DNA of 64,000 nt from Bacteroidales bacterium (GTDB lineage Bacteria; Bacteroidota; Bacteroidia; Bacteroidales; P3). How positions within the stretch are numbered: position 1 is the first letter of the stretch; every line of letters starts with the position of its first letter. This document shows positions 19,901 through 30,000 of this stretch, in pieces. The notes under the pieces are model-generated. The model searched no databases. It was not told where the DNA came from and worked only from the letters and a program-made list of their open reading frames with translations. Location of the stretch: assembly GCA_030523765.1 (NCBI GenBank), contig JAUNHX010000001.1:1-64000 (forward strand), written 5' to 3'. The position numbers and the translations under genes were made by a program.

Positions 19901-20499
19901 GCAAGGGCAATATTGTTGACCGAATTGTCGGTCAGCGGAGAAGAGCCCCAGCCAGTCAGATACCGGCGTGCGCTAGTAGTGGTGTTTTCAACACCTACCT
20001 GCACGTTGATAGAACCAGTCAGGTTGTCCATCAAACCATAACGGAATTCGATGGTACCCAGACGATTCATCATCACCTGGAAATTGAGCGTATCAGTGCC
20101 CTTGGCGACATGCCATTCTATTACAATCACAGAGTCATTTACTAACGACGCAAACGAAGTGTCGGTCGCAGCAAAGCCTGCACTGTAGTAGAGCGGCTTG
20201 ATCACATTGGTTCCGATAGTCAGCGCACCGTTAAGATCGGCGGTGAAAGTCGGAGCCGTCAAGTCGTTGGCATCACCGAGGTCCATAGTGAAACCTGCGG
20301 GAGCACTGACAGTTGCAGAAGTAGTTCCAATATACCATACTACATTAGGATCATTGATCTCGAACAGGGAGGTCATACCCTGAGTCGATCGAGATACTGT
20401 GTAGTCGTTAAATGAAACCACCTGCTGTGCTCGGGAAGCTAGTGGCAAGATCATTGCTACTGCTAACAGAGCTCGTAAAAAGAATCCTTTTACTTTCAT
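10906..20499 (-). CDS. Giant T9SS-secreted tandem-repeat surface protein 1
   Basis: A 3197-residue protein. A signal peptide (MKVKGFFLRALLAVAMILPLASRAQ) exports it through Sec. The last ~75 residues (APNPV, then MFDIRGRKVMEM, then SGAYMLRLTTKSG and KKVIVK) are a type A T9SS sorting domain, so it should cross the outer membrane and be released or attached to the cell surface. An unassigned beta-rich N-terminal domain (about 25-200) is followed by diverged repeats (about 310-650), a long unique region, then about 20 tandem units (about 1987-3020) of roughly 52 residues. Each unit has the core ACDSYTW and, about 25 residues later, GCDSVVTLNLTV, so two Cys-Asp-Ser sites per unit. Adhesion or a surface fibre is the likely role, by inference. 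Its longest antisense open frames (992 and 790 codons) are shadows of repeat codon bias. Confidence 0.9.
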   Translation of the reverse strand: MKVKGFFLRALLAVAMILPLASRAQQVVSFNDYTVSRSTQGMTSLFEINDPNVVWYIGTTSATVSAPAGFTMDLGDANDLTAPTFTADLNGALTIGTNVIKPLYYSAGFAATDTSFASLVNDSVIVIEWHVAKGTDTLNFQVMMNRLGTIEFRYGLMDNLTGSINVQVGVENTTTSARRYLTGWGSSPLTDNSVNNIALAAGANNNPHAAWNIKYAYDFNRYCYHTMIDSVCKGVDPTYYWNFDYYASDPLQKHYYLEGTAPTVDQHYGGTKFDIQGLYANSGADHDTMLSYLIVDTNVVTDLPNMNALYTEHCEHIGVMTLHIGQSTVIPDTITACDSYTWPVNSTSYTASGDYNFVGPNPNNENCDSVFTLHLTINASSAASVDVTACDTYTWNVADFGGANPQSNVYTTTGAYNVTVENAAGCDSVITLNLTINASSTSSEAQDVCDTYTWNIADFGGANPQTNTYTATGVYTDTVLNAVGCDSVMTLNLTVRYSTDTVMAAVTGCETYTWSVADFGGSNPLDSTHTIAVNSSARLYKDTLHVVNEAGCDSAIYLTLTLHPVLQQNYCVKAIGFYEWAANDSVYDYTTTVSALDTHSVAGVTAAGCDSLHIIDLTLFDMPRDTVCGGYYQGVYYTRDTTLIESTTYTVAGCDSIDRRAVDIISRQYHIVRVWANQSIDWPEAPYQNTYSDSTSVLNPPFHNRTSEVNGCDSTWFLYYLPETNSPMHLCAEQFDNNGLYEYRGFQIPLTAATPNNPTPSQYTDTLKFVTDPLTLVHDTVQFSLDGATSMKNVDSMYVIILDLFIHDYTTTPAIDAKDTCVLFNPNDLTASTHTFIYGDATKYYGVDTLTIVAADGSTLIDTNITFTSITGCDSIVNLQLTVNPIYKQTLSVKEHCEFAPYTNGLISIPAGQITPDPATEAFIYIDTLATVAGCDSIVTIEFSEIHTGTTAKDTVHYCELPTLPMTFSNGDNSVAYTINDTADFYANFNTYLDYPDTNEVTSSTFDVTVAKADGCDSVITVTMIGHGAIFDTNSLITNSDAHFLYRDVMYNVPSWAEWIDTTIVYAEAGDVNEYGCQINHVQRLLVGRRNINSWNVDTCAQYNWTIRGYFNGDTANLYDSTRTFIFLSRDNAHLNVNPWYLEVRPGGVYDTITVNPEIHHLQKNKIFDSVDRLELTLAEGTSAFDTITIDADSLYYVTNGYIYTVSSDSEDGNSIVNRDVDFSLARTAMHDSIYDTLFSHKFTTRWCDSVYNVHLIYDYQTVNTTVDTVVYMSEIERITGTDTHWVFTYDGNDFYFDSVMTNTTHTASFDTVLVYDMEHYTGMTVADSVVNLNIAVIHNYDTLGIDTVCAEQLVYTLDSTTVANVLFDAATNAMDIDATANGIQINLIHVNMDLDTTYIIDYTVLYPAATARGNYPVKYHAELFQLRRIYGTDYELACDDFTWINGVTYTESTTIPTYVMQGASYRHNCDSVVTLNLTVVRSSYDTTVAYNTNTVPGVMEYYWIDANATAAIAHNIAHTNYNPATDAYDINEVSNHFVFKEVTTDTVVYLNEIHASALNGCDSVLTVALHLMAPHYVDTLVYVCEDSYTWPVNSKTYTWDQVNRKFVNASDIYNDSAFVDTIIASYYTEGPIDTVLRLQLIKSRHTYGIDFAGENCDSYTWTLYEFDSTPVTVGTFTQSYHAPYSPSYALHNNPNTGCDSIVYLDLTINDSVVTYDSILICEAALPYTYNYDGTDTNLVAAGTYRLVTAHPVTTCDSIQYFKLKVQTPVIDTPMFVGFDGNPTTDTMICLGTDMTYKSVTMFYGDTTKQWHYFVDGLYTILDTVWKDIMGTPTDPTDDCIDTIYKINVRVLPTTYKAMPEVVSCNPVYEWYVDELNYRLAYKYNPATYTGIMPRGHFLAATFYGDSVATTIIVNQYGCDSVITQPFRTSTINQFTATDTIEVCAANLPYNYLFHGVNYTITSDTTIEYQATGLLGCDTVYRQPFVIRNATAYTDVQTACDTYTWIDGITYTASTNTPQFTIPNQYGCDSVITLNLTVNYSNGSLFNATACNVYTWAENGHNYLASNNTDYVTLTNQYGCDSTITLNLTINYTSNGTDSQVACDTYTWIDGNTYTNSITGPQFTLVGADVNGCDSIVTLDLTINRSTSSTSSVTACDSYVWNVADFDGSNPQTNSFTTSGNYSTIVKNAVGCDSVMKLNLVINNSVAYTDVQTACDSYIWGANGNTYTTTGTYGPVVLLTNAGCDSTVTLNLTVNASDHMVFNATACDLYTWAENGQMYNVSNNTDFVTYTNQYGCDSIITLNLTVNYKTYGVDSQVACDSYTWMDGNTYNYSINGPVHVLVGANANGCDSVVTLNLVVNHKTYGTENVIACDSYTWHGTTYTASNHTAQYTYANGNAVGCDSVVTLNLTVHYSATSIDNIVACDSYTWTNGVTYWASTNTPTDTFSTAYLCDSIVTLHLVINNSTVGTDVQTACDSYTWLNGVTYTASNNSAVYHTTNAAGCDSTITLNLTVNYSTASTETHVACDSYVWPLNGQAYIASTNTPSVTLTTVDGCDSVVTLNLTVNHSTASTQNVTVCDSYQWADGNTYTNSGIYTYTATNAAGCDSNMTLFLTVRGASTGVQTVIACDSYTWYGTTYTASTNTPTHTLSAADQYGCDSIVTLNLTINNSTSGSQNVTACDSYSWNGTTYYASTVATHHFTNVAGCDSTATLYLTINNSTNATVTATACDSYTWHGTTFTSSTNNATYHTTNAAGCDSTVTLNLTINHSTSSSVLVNACDSYTWHGTTYTASTNTATYNTTNAAGCDSVVTLHLTINNSSAATQTVSACDSYTWMNGVTYTASTNTPTYTITNAAGCDSVITLNLTILPSASSTDVQTACDSYTWINGVTYSSSINNGSVTYTTTAANGCDSVITLQLTIYNSVVNSETVTACDSYTWNGTTYTVSGDYTAALTTVHGCDSVVTLHLTINYSNTGSETVQAVGSYDWHGTTYTATGAYTWTGTNAAGCDSVVTLNLTIVSNTKPLPEIVAYNGKVLMLNHYPEGKESGERVDYDSYQWYKDGVAIDGATLDYFNEDNYADLSGCYYVMVPIENVMVASNTICFGNDGIDDVDALEVTFTVAPNPVASGNMMKVETTLDESQLQGATLVMFDIRGRKVMEMPMERSTIMVNVNQVSGAYMLRLTTKSGATAVKKVIVK

Positions 20500-20635
20500 T
20501 TTTACTGTTTTTTTGTGGTTAATACATTAATTAATTATACAATTATTTTTATTTTCTAACTTTACTGTTATGTACCTAATATTTAAATTCTTTAACACTT
20601 ATTTCAATAACAATTACTTCAACTCTTTTGAGCAA

Positions 20636-20744
20636 ATTGCACGATACACGCCCAAAATTCGGACATTTTAAGTACCCGAAACGCATTGTCAACAATACCG
20701 ACAATGCCAAACTGAAATGGTCCAATCCTTTCAGACTGTGCAAT
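20636..20744 (-). promoter_or_regulatory. Structured 5' leader of giant gene 1
   Basis: The promoter at 20802-20830 implies a leader of about 300 bases. Inside it, an outer pair ATTGCAC/GTGCAAT (20636-20642 with 20738-20744) encloses a perfect hairpin GCATTGTC/GACAATGC (20683-20707). It may be a cis-acting RNA element; I do not recognise a known riboswitch. Confidence 0.4.
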
Positions 20745-20801
20745 ATACAATCTCATTCGATCTATTACTATGCGGTCTTAGTACACAAACTAAACCAATT
20801 G

Positions 20802-20830
20802 CAAAGATACAAATAATTTTTATTCTGCAA
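20802..20830 (-). promoter_or_regulatory. Promoter of giant gene 1
   Basis: On the minus strand: TTG (20828-20830), 18 bases, TATCTTTG (20802-20809), a close fit to the Bacteroidota sigma-A consensus. Transcription should begin near 20798. The stretch from here to 21000 holds nothing else I can assign. Confidence 0.8.
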
Positions 20831-21007
20831 AAAAAAGTTCTAAAAAGTAAACAACAGGCTATTGTTAATTACTTTGGCCGTTTAAAAAAAGGAAAAGGAA
20901 AACATATACATTCGCCTCTGTAAATATAATAAAATGTATTACTCTTTATTATTATATTAAAGGAAAATAATTCGTGCTACTCCTCGCTCTAGGGTAATAA
21001 TAAAAAA

Positions 21008-21039
21008 AGAGAGGATTTCCTGATGGAGAAATCCTCTCT
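21008..21039 (-). terminator. Terminator of giant gene 2
   Basis: 12-bp arms AGAGAGGATTTC/GAAATCCTCTCT with an 8-base loop, followed on the minus strand by a T-run (21002-21008), 60 bases past the stop. Confidence 0.9.
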
Positions 21040-21098
21040 GTAAGTAGAAAAAGCAGAGTGGGACTATTGGGTTAGTCCCACCTACTGAGTGTAGCATC

Positions 21099-24000
21099 TT
21101 AGTGCTTTACCACACGACGTACAATTGTGCCTTCGGGCAGCGTTACACGGAGGGTGTAAGCACCTGCGGGCAAGTTGCTGAGATCGATAACATTGCTGTT
21201 CTCGAATACAGCTACCTTACGGCCGTAGAGATCAATCACTTCTACCATCGAAACCTCATCGGTAGAGAAGGTCAGCTTGCCTGCGGTGGGGTTAGGATAG
21301 ATTGTGATAGCATCGAGTGCCGAAGCCTCATCAATACCTACATAGTTGACAGTCAGCGTCAGTACCACAGTCGAGTCACAGCCTTCTGCTGTCTCACCCA
21401 CCCAGGTATATTTACCGCTCTCAGTGTAGGTTTCACCATTCCAAGTGTAGCTATTGTTGGCAGTAGCCTCCGTGTAGGTAGTAACACTGTAGTTGATGGT
21501 GAGGTCGAGATTCTTAGTATCCATACATCCGTTCTCGCCTACAGTATAGTAAACGGGAGCAGTAGTAGAAGCATAGTAGGTCTTACCATTGATCCAAGTG
21601 TAGTTATCACAAGTTTCAACAACATCAGTAGTTGTAGTACCGTGATTGATGGTAAGGTTGAGGGTAATCACACTGTCGCAACCAGCAGCATTATTGATCG
21701 TATAGGTTGGCGTGTTGGTAGAAGCAGTGTAGGTAACACCATTCATCCAGGTGTAGCTATCGCAAGCCGAAACGGTCTGCGTACCACTGGAAGCAGTATT
21801 AATAGTAAGGTGTAGCGTAACAATCGAGTCGCAACCATTCATATTAGCACCACTGAGGGTATGGGTAGCACTATTGGTATTAGCAGTATAGGTGGTACCA
21901 TACCAGGTATAGCTATCGCATGCACTTACATATATATTACCATAAGTGTTGGAGACCATTGTAAGAACTAACGTAACTACACTATCGCAACCATTAGCAG
22001 CAGTAGCAGTATAGGTATAATTACCTGCAGCATTATAGGTAGTGCCATTCCAGGTATAGCTACCACAACCTTGCGCTGTTATATGGTTGGAAACAGAATG
22101 ATTCACAGTCAAATTGAGGTTAACCGAACTGTCGCATCCGTGAACTGTAGTATAGTGATAGTTATAAGTTCCCGACAATCCATAAGTATTACCATTCCAT
22201 ATGTAGCTATCGCAAGCAGTAGCTGCTATATTGGTGGTAACAGAAGGATGGATGGTAAGATGCAAGTTCACAATACTATCGCAACCATTGGCGTTGCCTC
22301 CAGCAATGGTACGGGTAGGTGTATTGGTAGAGGCGGTATAGGTAGTGCCACGCCATGTGTAGCTATCGCATGCTTCTACATAATAGAATCCTGTTGTGGC
22401 GTGATTGATCGTTAGGTGCAGTACCACTGTGCTATCGCAACCATTGGCGTTAGCTCCTGCCATCACATACGTAGGTGTATTAGTAGAGGCGGTGTAGGTG
22501 GTTCCATGCCAGGTGTACTCCTCGCATGCCGATACTGCTACTACCGATTCTGTAGGCTGGTTGATGGTCAAGTGCAGGGTCACTACACTATCGCAGCCTG
22601 CTGCATTGGTCAGCGTCATCGTAGGAGTGCTCGTTGAAGCAGTATAGGTGGTACCATTCCATGTGTAGCTCTCGCATGCCGATACTGTCTCTACACCCGT
22701 GTTGCTCTGACCTAGGGTCAGACGGAGGATCTGTACACTATCGCAGCCTGCTGCATTGGTGATGGTGCTCTGTGCCACTGTCGAAGTGGTGTAGGTTACG
22801 TTGTTCGTTGCCCAGCTATAGCTGTCGCATGCTGTTACCACATCCTCGCGTGTTGTGCTGTAACGCAGATTCAGCGCAAGGGTGATCACACTGTCGCAGC
22901 TGTGTGCATTGGGCATCACTACTGTTGCTGCCTCATCGGGCACTGCATAGTAGGTCTGTCCGTTCAGCGGCCAAGTGTAACTGTCGCAGGCGGTGGCCTC
23001 ATAGGTGCTTGCCGTAGGCTGGTAGATGGTCAGGTTCAGTTGATATACGCTATCGCAAATTCCGTAGAGTGCTCCCTCTACTGTATCGGTATAGATACCT
23101 GTCTCGGTGTAGGTCGTGCCTCTCCAATCATAGGAGACACAGGTTGACATGTTCCGTACGCTCAATGCGTCAGGACAGCCTTCCTCCCATACGCCATAGA
23201 GGACGATATCGCTATCCATCACTATCACATCACCTTCGTCATAGGTAGCTACAGTTGCATCTGCCTCCAGGGCCCAGCCCGTGAGGCGGTAACCGAAGCT
23301 CATATAACGGTTAGCGATAATGGTGTAGTTGTCTCCAGCACAAATTCTCGGTGTAGGCATCGTGCCCGAGTAGTTGGAGCGGTTTGCATGGTAGGTTACA
23401 CTATACTTAGGATTAACCGTAAGGTTCAGCGTCACTACACTATCACAGCCTTCTGCATTGGCTCCTGCGAAGGTGTATACGGGGGTATTGGTCGACTCGG
23501 TATAGGTCGTGCCGTCTACCCAGGTATAGGTAACACAAGCCGTCACTACATCGGTATAGTAGCTGGTGTGACCTATCGTCAGGTTCAAGGTCACCACACT
23601 GTCGCAGCCTGCTGCGTTGGTCAGTGTATAGGTGGCTGTGTTGTTGCTCGAGGTGTATGCGTTGCCATCAATCCAAGTGTAGCTATCGCATGCTGCTACC
23701 TCATCGGTTGCGGCACTGCTGTAGTTCACCGTTAGGTTGAGGGTGATTACGCTATCGCAGCCATTAGCCGATGCGTAGGTTACTGTGGGTGCGGTGGTGC
23801 TTGCTGTATAGGTATTGCCATCTTCCCAGGTGTAGCTATCGCATACCGTCTGGACGAAGGTACTATAGTTGCTATACTTCACCGTCAGGTTCAGCGTCAC
23901 TACGCTATCGCATCCTACTGCATTGGTCAGCGTATAGGTGGCCGTATTGTTGCTCGAGGTGTATGCGTTGCCATCAATCCAAGTGTAGCTATCGCATGCC

Positions 24001-27000
24001 TCAATAACATCGGTGGCTGTTGTGCTGTAGTTCACCGTCAGGTTCAGGGTCACTACACTATCGCAGCCATACTGGTTGGCTAGTGTTACTACTGGCTCGC
24101 TGGTGCTTGCCGTGTAGGTTGTGCCATTCCAGGTGTAGCTATCGCATGCTGTCACTGTATCTATTACATTGTCGCCATAGCTTACTATCAGGTTCAGGGT
24201 CACCACGCTATCACATCCATACTGGTTGGTCAGCACAACGTTATCGGTTGTGTTGCCTACCGTATAGGTTGTTCCATTGAGAGCCCATACGTAGCTATCG
24301 CATGCGGTAGCTGCGAAGATGGTGTTATCAGAATGGTTCACTGTCAGGTTCAAGGTCACCACACTGTCACATCCTGCTGCGTTGGTCAACGTATAGGTAG
24401 GTGTATTGGTCGTCTCATAGTAGGTAATGCCGTCTATCCATACCAGCGAGTCGCATACCGTGCGGGTATCGATGCCTGTGCTGCTGTTCTTCACAGTCAG
24501 GTTCAGCGTCACTACGCTATCGCAGCCTGCTGCGTTGGTCAGTGTAGCCACTGCTGTGCTATTGCTCTCGGTATAGACGCTGTCGTTAGCGGTCCATGTG
24601 TAGCTATCGCATGCTACCTGGGTATCAGTAGCGCTGCTAGTAGCACGTACCTCTACACGAACGGCTGTTGCCATCTGGTTGTAGACACCTTCGGACTGAT
24701 ACTCGGTCTGTACGTTACCATAGTAGGTGCCGTTGGTTGTAGGTGCGAAGCTATAGCCTGTGCTTTCGTTGTCGCAGACGGAGAGCTCTACATAATTCTT
24801 AGTAGAAACGTAGGAGGTCACTGCCTCGGAGCTGATACCTGCTGCACACACGTTGCGTGCTGCCCACATATACGTTGTGGCACTATCGAGGTTAGCGAAG
24901 GTGTAGCTGCTATTCGAGGTGCTCATAGCCTCGTTATCCCAGTCGATGTTCTCCAATGTCTGAGCATCTACCTCGGCTGCGGGCACGATGTAAACCTGAT
25001 GGTTCAGTGCTACTGCGTTGTCGGTCCATGATGCGGTTGCGCTCGTGTAGTCAGATACTGAGAGAGCGTTATCGGGTGCTGCACAGTTCACGCAGTTCAC
25101 CAGTTGCATCACGTTACGGAATGGGGTACGTAGACCTGATCCCAGTGATGTTACGTTGATAGTAGCATCGGAACGCAGTACGAGTGTACGGCTTGCATCT
25201 TCAACGCTGGCAGCGAATTTGTTCTGGACACTGCCGTTCTGGTTGTTGTTCTCGAGGAAGGCTACAACGATGTTCTTCGTAGTATCGGTATAGTCGAACG
25301 GGGTATCGAAGATGATCTGGTTCCAGCTATCGGCAGTCATCTTGAACGAGCCGGTATATACCTCGGTGAGGCTGCTCTGAGGAACATAGTCTGTGCTGTT
25401 GCTGAACGAGTTCTTCTCGGTCATACCCAGATAGATGGTTACCTGCGGTTTAGCAGTGTAGTTCTCCGTATGGGTGTAGAGCAGGCGAAGGGCGTTGATG
25501 GAGGCCTTCGTTCCTATCTCGCTGGCCAAGATGATCTGTTGTGAGTAGGTGTTCTTGTAGTTGGCCGTTACGGGCAGCAAGTAGATTGTTGTGTCGCTGG
25601 TTCCGATGGTATCGATAAACATGTTGTTGCAGATATCGGTCGTTAGCGTCACCTCGTTGCTCCACTCGCTGTACTCGCCATTGGCTGAGTCGCAAACATT
25701 GCGCACTGCGAAGGTGTAGTTGGTTACCAACTCGGGATTCTCAAAGATGTAGGATCCGTCTGCACGACGATCGGATGCATTGACTATCATCGTATCGGTC
25801 TGTCTGTTGCTAGCTGCCGAATCGATGTGGTTCCAGGTGTAGCGTACCTGCCACTGATCAACGCTACTCTTGTGGCCATTCCAGTTCAGACGAATACCGT
25901 CATCGGTGGATACAGCAAGCATATCGTCAGGTGTAGGACACTCGGGCATCAGATCGAGAGTTACATTATCTATATAGATGCGGTTGTTCGATGCGGGTGC
26001 TATCTGGAAGGCTAGATAGTTGCCTTCACCATTGTAAGCATCGAGCATCACGTTGAAGCTAGTATAACTAGTAGGCACATCAACAGTTTTGAGGCCTACG
26101 AATGTAGTAGCATCAGTAGGATTGGTCATCACACCCACAGTGAGCGGAGTAGTATTGTTAGAAGAACGAGCATAGAACGTTACTTGGTTGTTGTTCATAG
26201 GCAGAGAAGCGTCTACCTGATTCATTACTACATACTGTGTTTCGGTAATGGTATCATCCTGACAGATACGGAGTGCACGATTACCAGCATAAGTATAGGA
26301 GCTAGAAATCATTGCACCATAGGTATTATCAGTATAGTTGTGGTTGCCAATATAAGTCCAGCAATTAGCGAAATTATAGACTACATCGGCTTCGAAGGTA
26401 GCAGTGTAAGGCAGAGCGGTGATAGTACCACAAGTGGTGGTGACCTGAGCAGCATCACTCCAAGCGCTGTTGTCGTCATCCTCAGGAGTAGCACCACAAA
26501 TATTACGAACGTAGAAGTCGTAAATCTGATTGGGCTGCAGACCTGTAATAGTAGCAGGATTGGAGGTAACTGTTGTCATTGTGCCTTCACCGTGTGCAAA
26601 GCCATCAGTACCATATTCAATCTGCCATGTAGAAGCGCCTTCCTCATTGTTGGTCCATGAGAGTTCAGCCGAAGCACCATCGGTGCCTAGGGTGGCAACA
26701 AGGTAGGTAGGCTTGTGGCAAGTAAGACGCTTGAAGACAATATTGTCGACTGCAGCAGGAGGATTGGTACCTGAACTTCCATCGTTTCTCCAATAGAAGA
26801 CCAAACGATACAGACCGCATTGTTCTCCCGTCAAGTTGATCACACCGTCTAAGTTGGTCCACTCATCATTCAAGTTCAGTTTTCCACCATCGAGAGTAAT
26901 CGCACCTGTGGGGATAGCGCTAGAAGAGTATGAACTGCTACCAAACGAGGTACCAGCACCAGTATAAGTAAGCGTGGTAGTAACAGGAACAAGAGCAACG

Positions 27001-30000
27001 CGCATAAAGTCCCAAGAACTTTCACCATTGCCTCTCCAATCGAACGAATACTCATATTCGCCCGAATCGGCTAAGTTGATCTGTACATAGGCGTATGCAT
27101 AGGAATAAGAGTAGTTGATATAACCATTGGTGGTACCATCGTTGGTAATATAGAGGCTATTGCCACTAGTACCCATGCGGGCATCAGAACCAATCATCCA
27201 GTAGTTAGGCTGACCATCCTGCATCTGAACCCAAGTGTACCTGTAACTTGCAGCACCGCTGTTGAAGTCGCAAGTGTAGGGCAGAGAAACCGTCATAGGA
27301 TTAGTAGCGAAGGTCATAGTAGCCGTATTAGACATACCATCGGTATTACCGCAGTTGGACTGGACAGTAACATAGTAGGTAGTATTAGGAGCACCATTAG
27401 CTATAGTATAAGAGGTACCATTTACATTATAAGAAAGGGTATCAGTTGTACCAGCCACAACAAACTTCAGTATATAGTTCAGTTCGTTGGCATTCAGATA
27501 GTCAACAGTACTACTACCTGCATTCCAAGTAATCGTGGCGCCATTGAGACCAATATTAATTGCTCTTAAACTATCAACGGGCAAACAGGAAGGTAAGGTA
27601 GTAGCCGAAACAGTGGTGAATGCGCTATCGGTGGCGCTGCACATAGCATAAACACGGAAATTGTAGTCGGTTTCGCTTAGAAGACCCGTAACCTCATATT
27701 CCATATCGGTAACGGTAGCAGCATAGGTATAGTCGTCTTCATCGGCAGTCTTGTAGTAAACCTTCCACTCGGTTTCGTTCAAACCAGGGATCCAACTCAG
27801 TTGAGCAGCGTGATGGGTAATGTTATCGACACTAACTGCAGGTTGACCACAAGTAGGAGGTGTGTCGCAAATTTCTACATAGAACGCCATATTGGGGCGA
27901 TTAGACATCTCGCTAGCACTAGAAGTAGAACTGGTGTAATCGTTAGCATAACCAACAACACTCGAAGTAGGAGCCGAATGATAATAGAAGGAATACGAAC
28001 TACCATCATAGTGGCCTGAATTATCATAGATAGCCATGACTAGGTTGCTTTCGCCACTATATTCAAACGGAGTGGTAAAGTTGAATCGATTCCAACCCTG
28101 AGTGCAATTCAAACTGCCAGAATAAACCTGGGTCATACTGCTTACAGGGATATAGTTATTGGCCGTCAACTCGGTATTAGACGTAACTGCTAAATAAATA
28201 GTTACATCCGTCTTGGCCGACATGGAAGAAGAATAGGCATACTGGAATTCAACACCAGTAATAGAGCCTGCCGTTACTTCCTGAGGCGTTAACAGATATT
28301 CATAGAAGGAATAATTATAATAATCGTTCACAGGACCATAGTTGTAAGAAGTATTTGTTCCTTCACCTATCTGACCACGTTCAGCACAAGACAAAGCCTC
28401 GGTAGTCAAAGAGATTGCCTCATAAACACTCTCATCATTGCCCGAGCAAATAGCCTTTACGCGTACATCGTAGGCAGTATTAGCGGAAAGACCCGTGAGG
28501 AGGTAAGTAGAGTCGGTTGTAGTTCCAGCCACAGTCCAGTCAGAAGCCGACTGCAGTTTGTATTCCACTTGAGCACTAACATAGGTACCATAAGAACTGC
28601 TATTCCAACTCAGTTGGGCAGCACCCGAGGTAAGAGCATCAACAGCCAAATTATCTACATGACCGCAAGAAGGTATTTCTTCGACAACTATGTCGTCAAT
28701 AAAATAATAGCCCTCATAACCAGTCTCTACTATGCGAAATGCAATCCTAGAACCCGTTCCATTATAACCATCAAAAGAAACATTATATTCTACAAACGAA
28801 GAGGTTAACTCTGATGCAAGTAAAGTCTGTATGGGTATAAATACACTATCTTCCATTACACCAACCTGCATTGTGTCAGGAGACGAAGAAGAATATTTAC
28901 CCATATAGGTAATCATCAAAGTATTTATATCTTGCATTGTAGGAAGAGCAATAATATTCTCTTTACTATATGAGTAATAATAATAAGCATACAGTGCTAA
29001 AGAATGAGAACCAGACAGATATTGCGAAGAACTAACCGAAGGATAGGAAGCATAATAGCTAGCATAAGAAACATAGTTCTTCCAACAACTAGGAATAGTA
29101 CCAGTGCTTGTGCTTTCGAAATCCTCTACATAAGGAACAGAGGTATAATCGCAATCGGTGGTGAAGCTGCCTTCAGTCCACTCACTTACACCATCAGAAC
29201 CACCGCAGTTGGCCTGTACATATATATAATAAGTAGTATTAGCCGAAAGAGATGAGAGCGACGCCGACGCAGAAGTAAGATCATTCACATAAGTGGTATC
29301 GGTGCTACCATCGGCCACATATTTCATATTCCAAGCCGTCTCGGCATCACCTGCTGTCCATGTTACAGAGGCCGTAGTAGAGCCTGTAGCAGTAGCAGTA
29401 AGATGCGTTACAGCAGGACAATTGGGGAGCACACAAGGAGTAGCATTGGTATAGCTTGCGTCATCGGATGTACTACCATCACTGAACGAGAATACAACAG
29501 CCGATGTTTGGTCATGCAACTCGAAAGAGTTTTCATCAGGATAACTACCTGCTGAATAAGTAAAAGTAACCGACTGACCAGTACAAATATCCACATCGGT
29601 TGTTAACGAGAAACCACTCGCAAGGGTGTAGTCCTGCGACCATGCACCCTGCGTTACATTAATAGAACCACCGTTCCAGCCATCACCATAGGAGTCGGTG
29701 AAAATCATTTGATAAGTACAAGCGTCATCACAACGCGACGTAGTGAAGCTACCCGAGGTCCATCTACTTACACCATCGGATCCACCGCAGTTGGCCTGTA
29801 CATATACATAATAAGTAGTGTTAGCAGATAGTGAAGTAAAAGAATAAGATTCGGAGGTAAGACCGTTAACCGTCGTGGTATCGGTTTCACCATCCTCAAC
29901 ATACTTCAGATTCCAAGCAGATTCGCTGCCACCAGCAGTCCAGCTGATTGTAGCACTAGTAGCTTGCAAATTACTAGCAAGGATGCCCGTAGGACGGGGA

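Noticed and set aside
21099-24620. Regular repeats resembling a CRISPR array
   Set aside because: Units are in-frame protein repeats of about 150 bases with variable middles, no leader and no cas genes.
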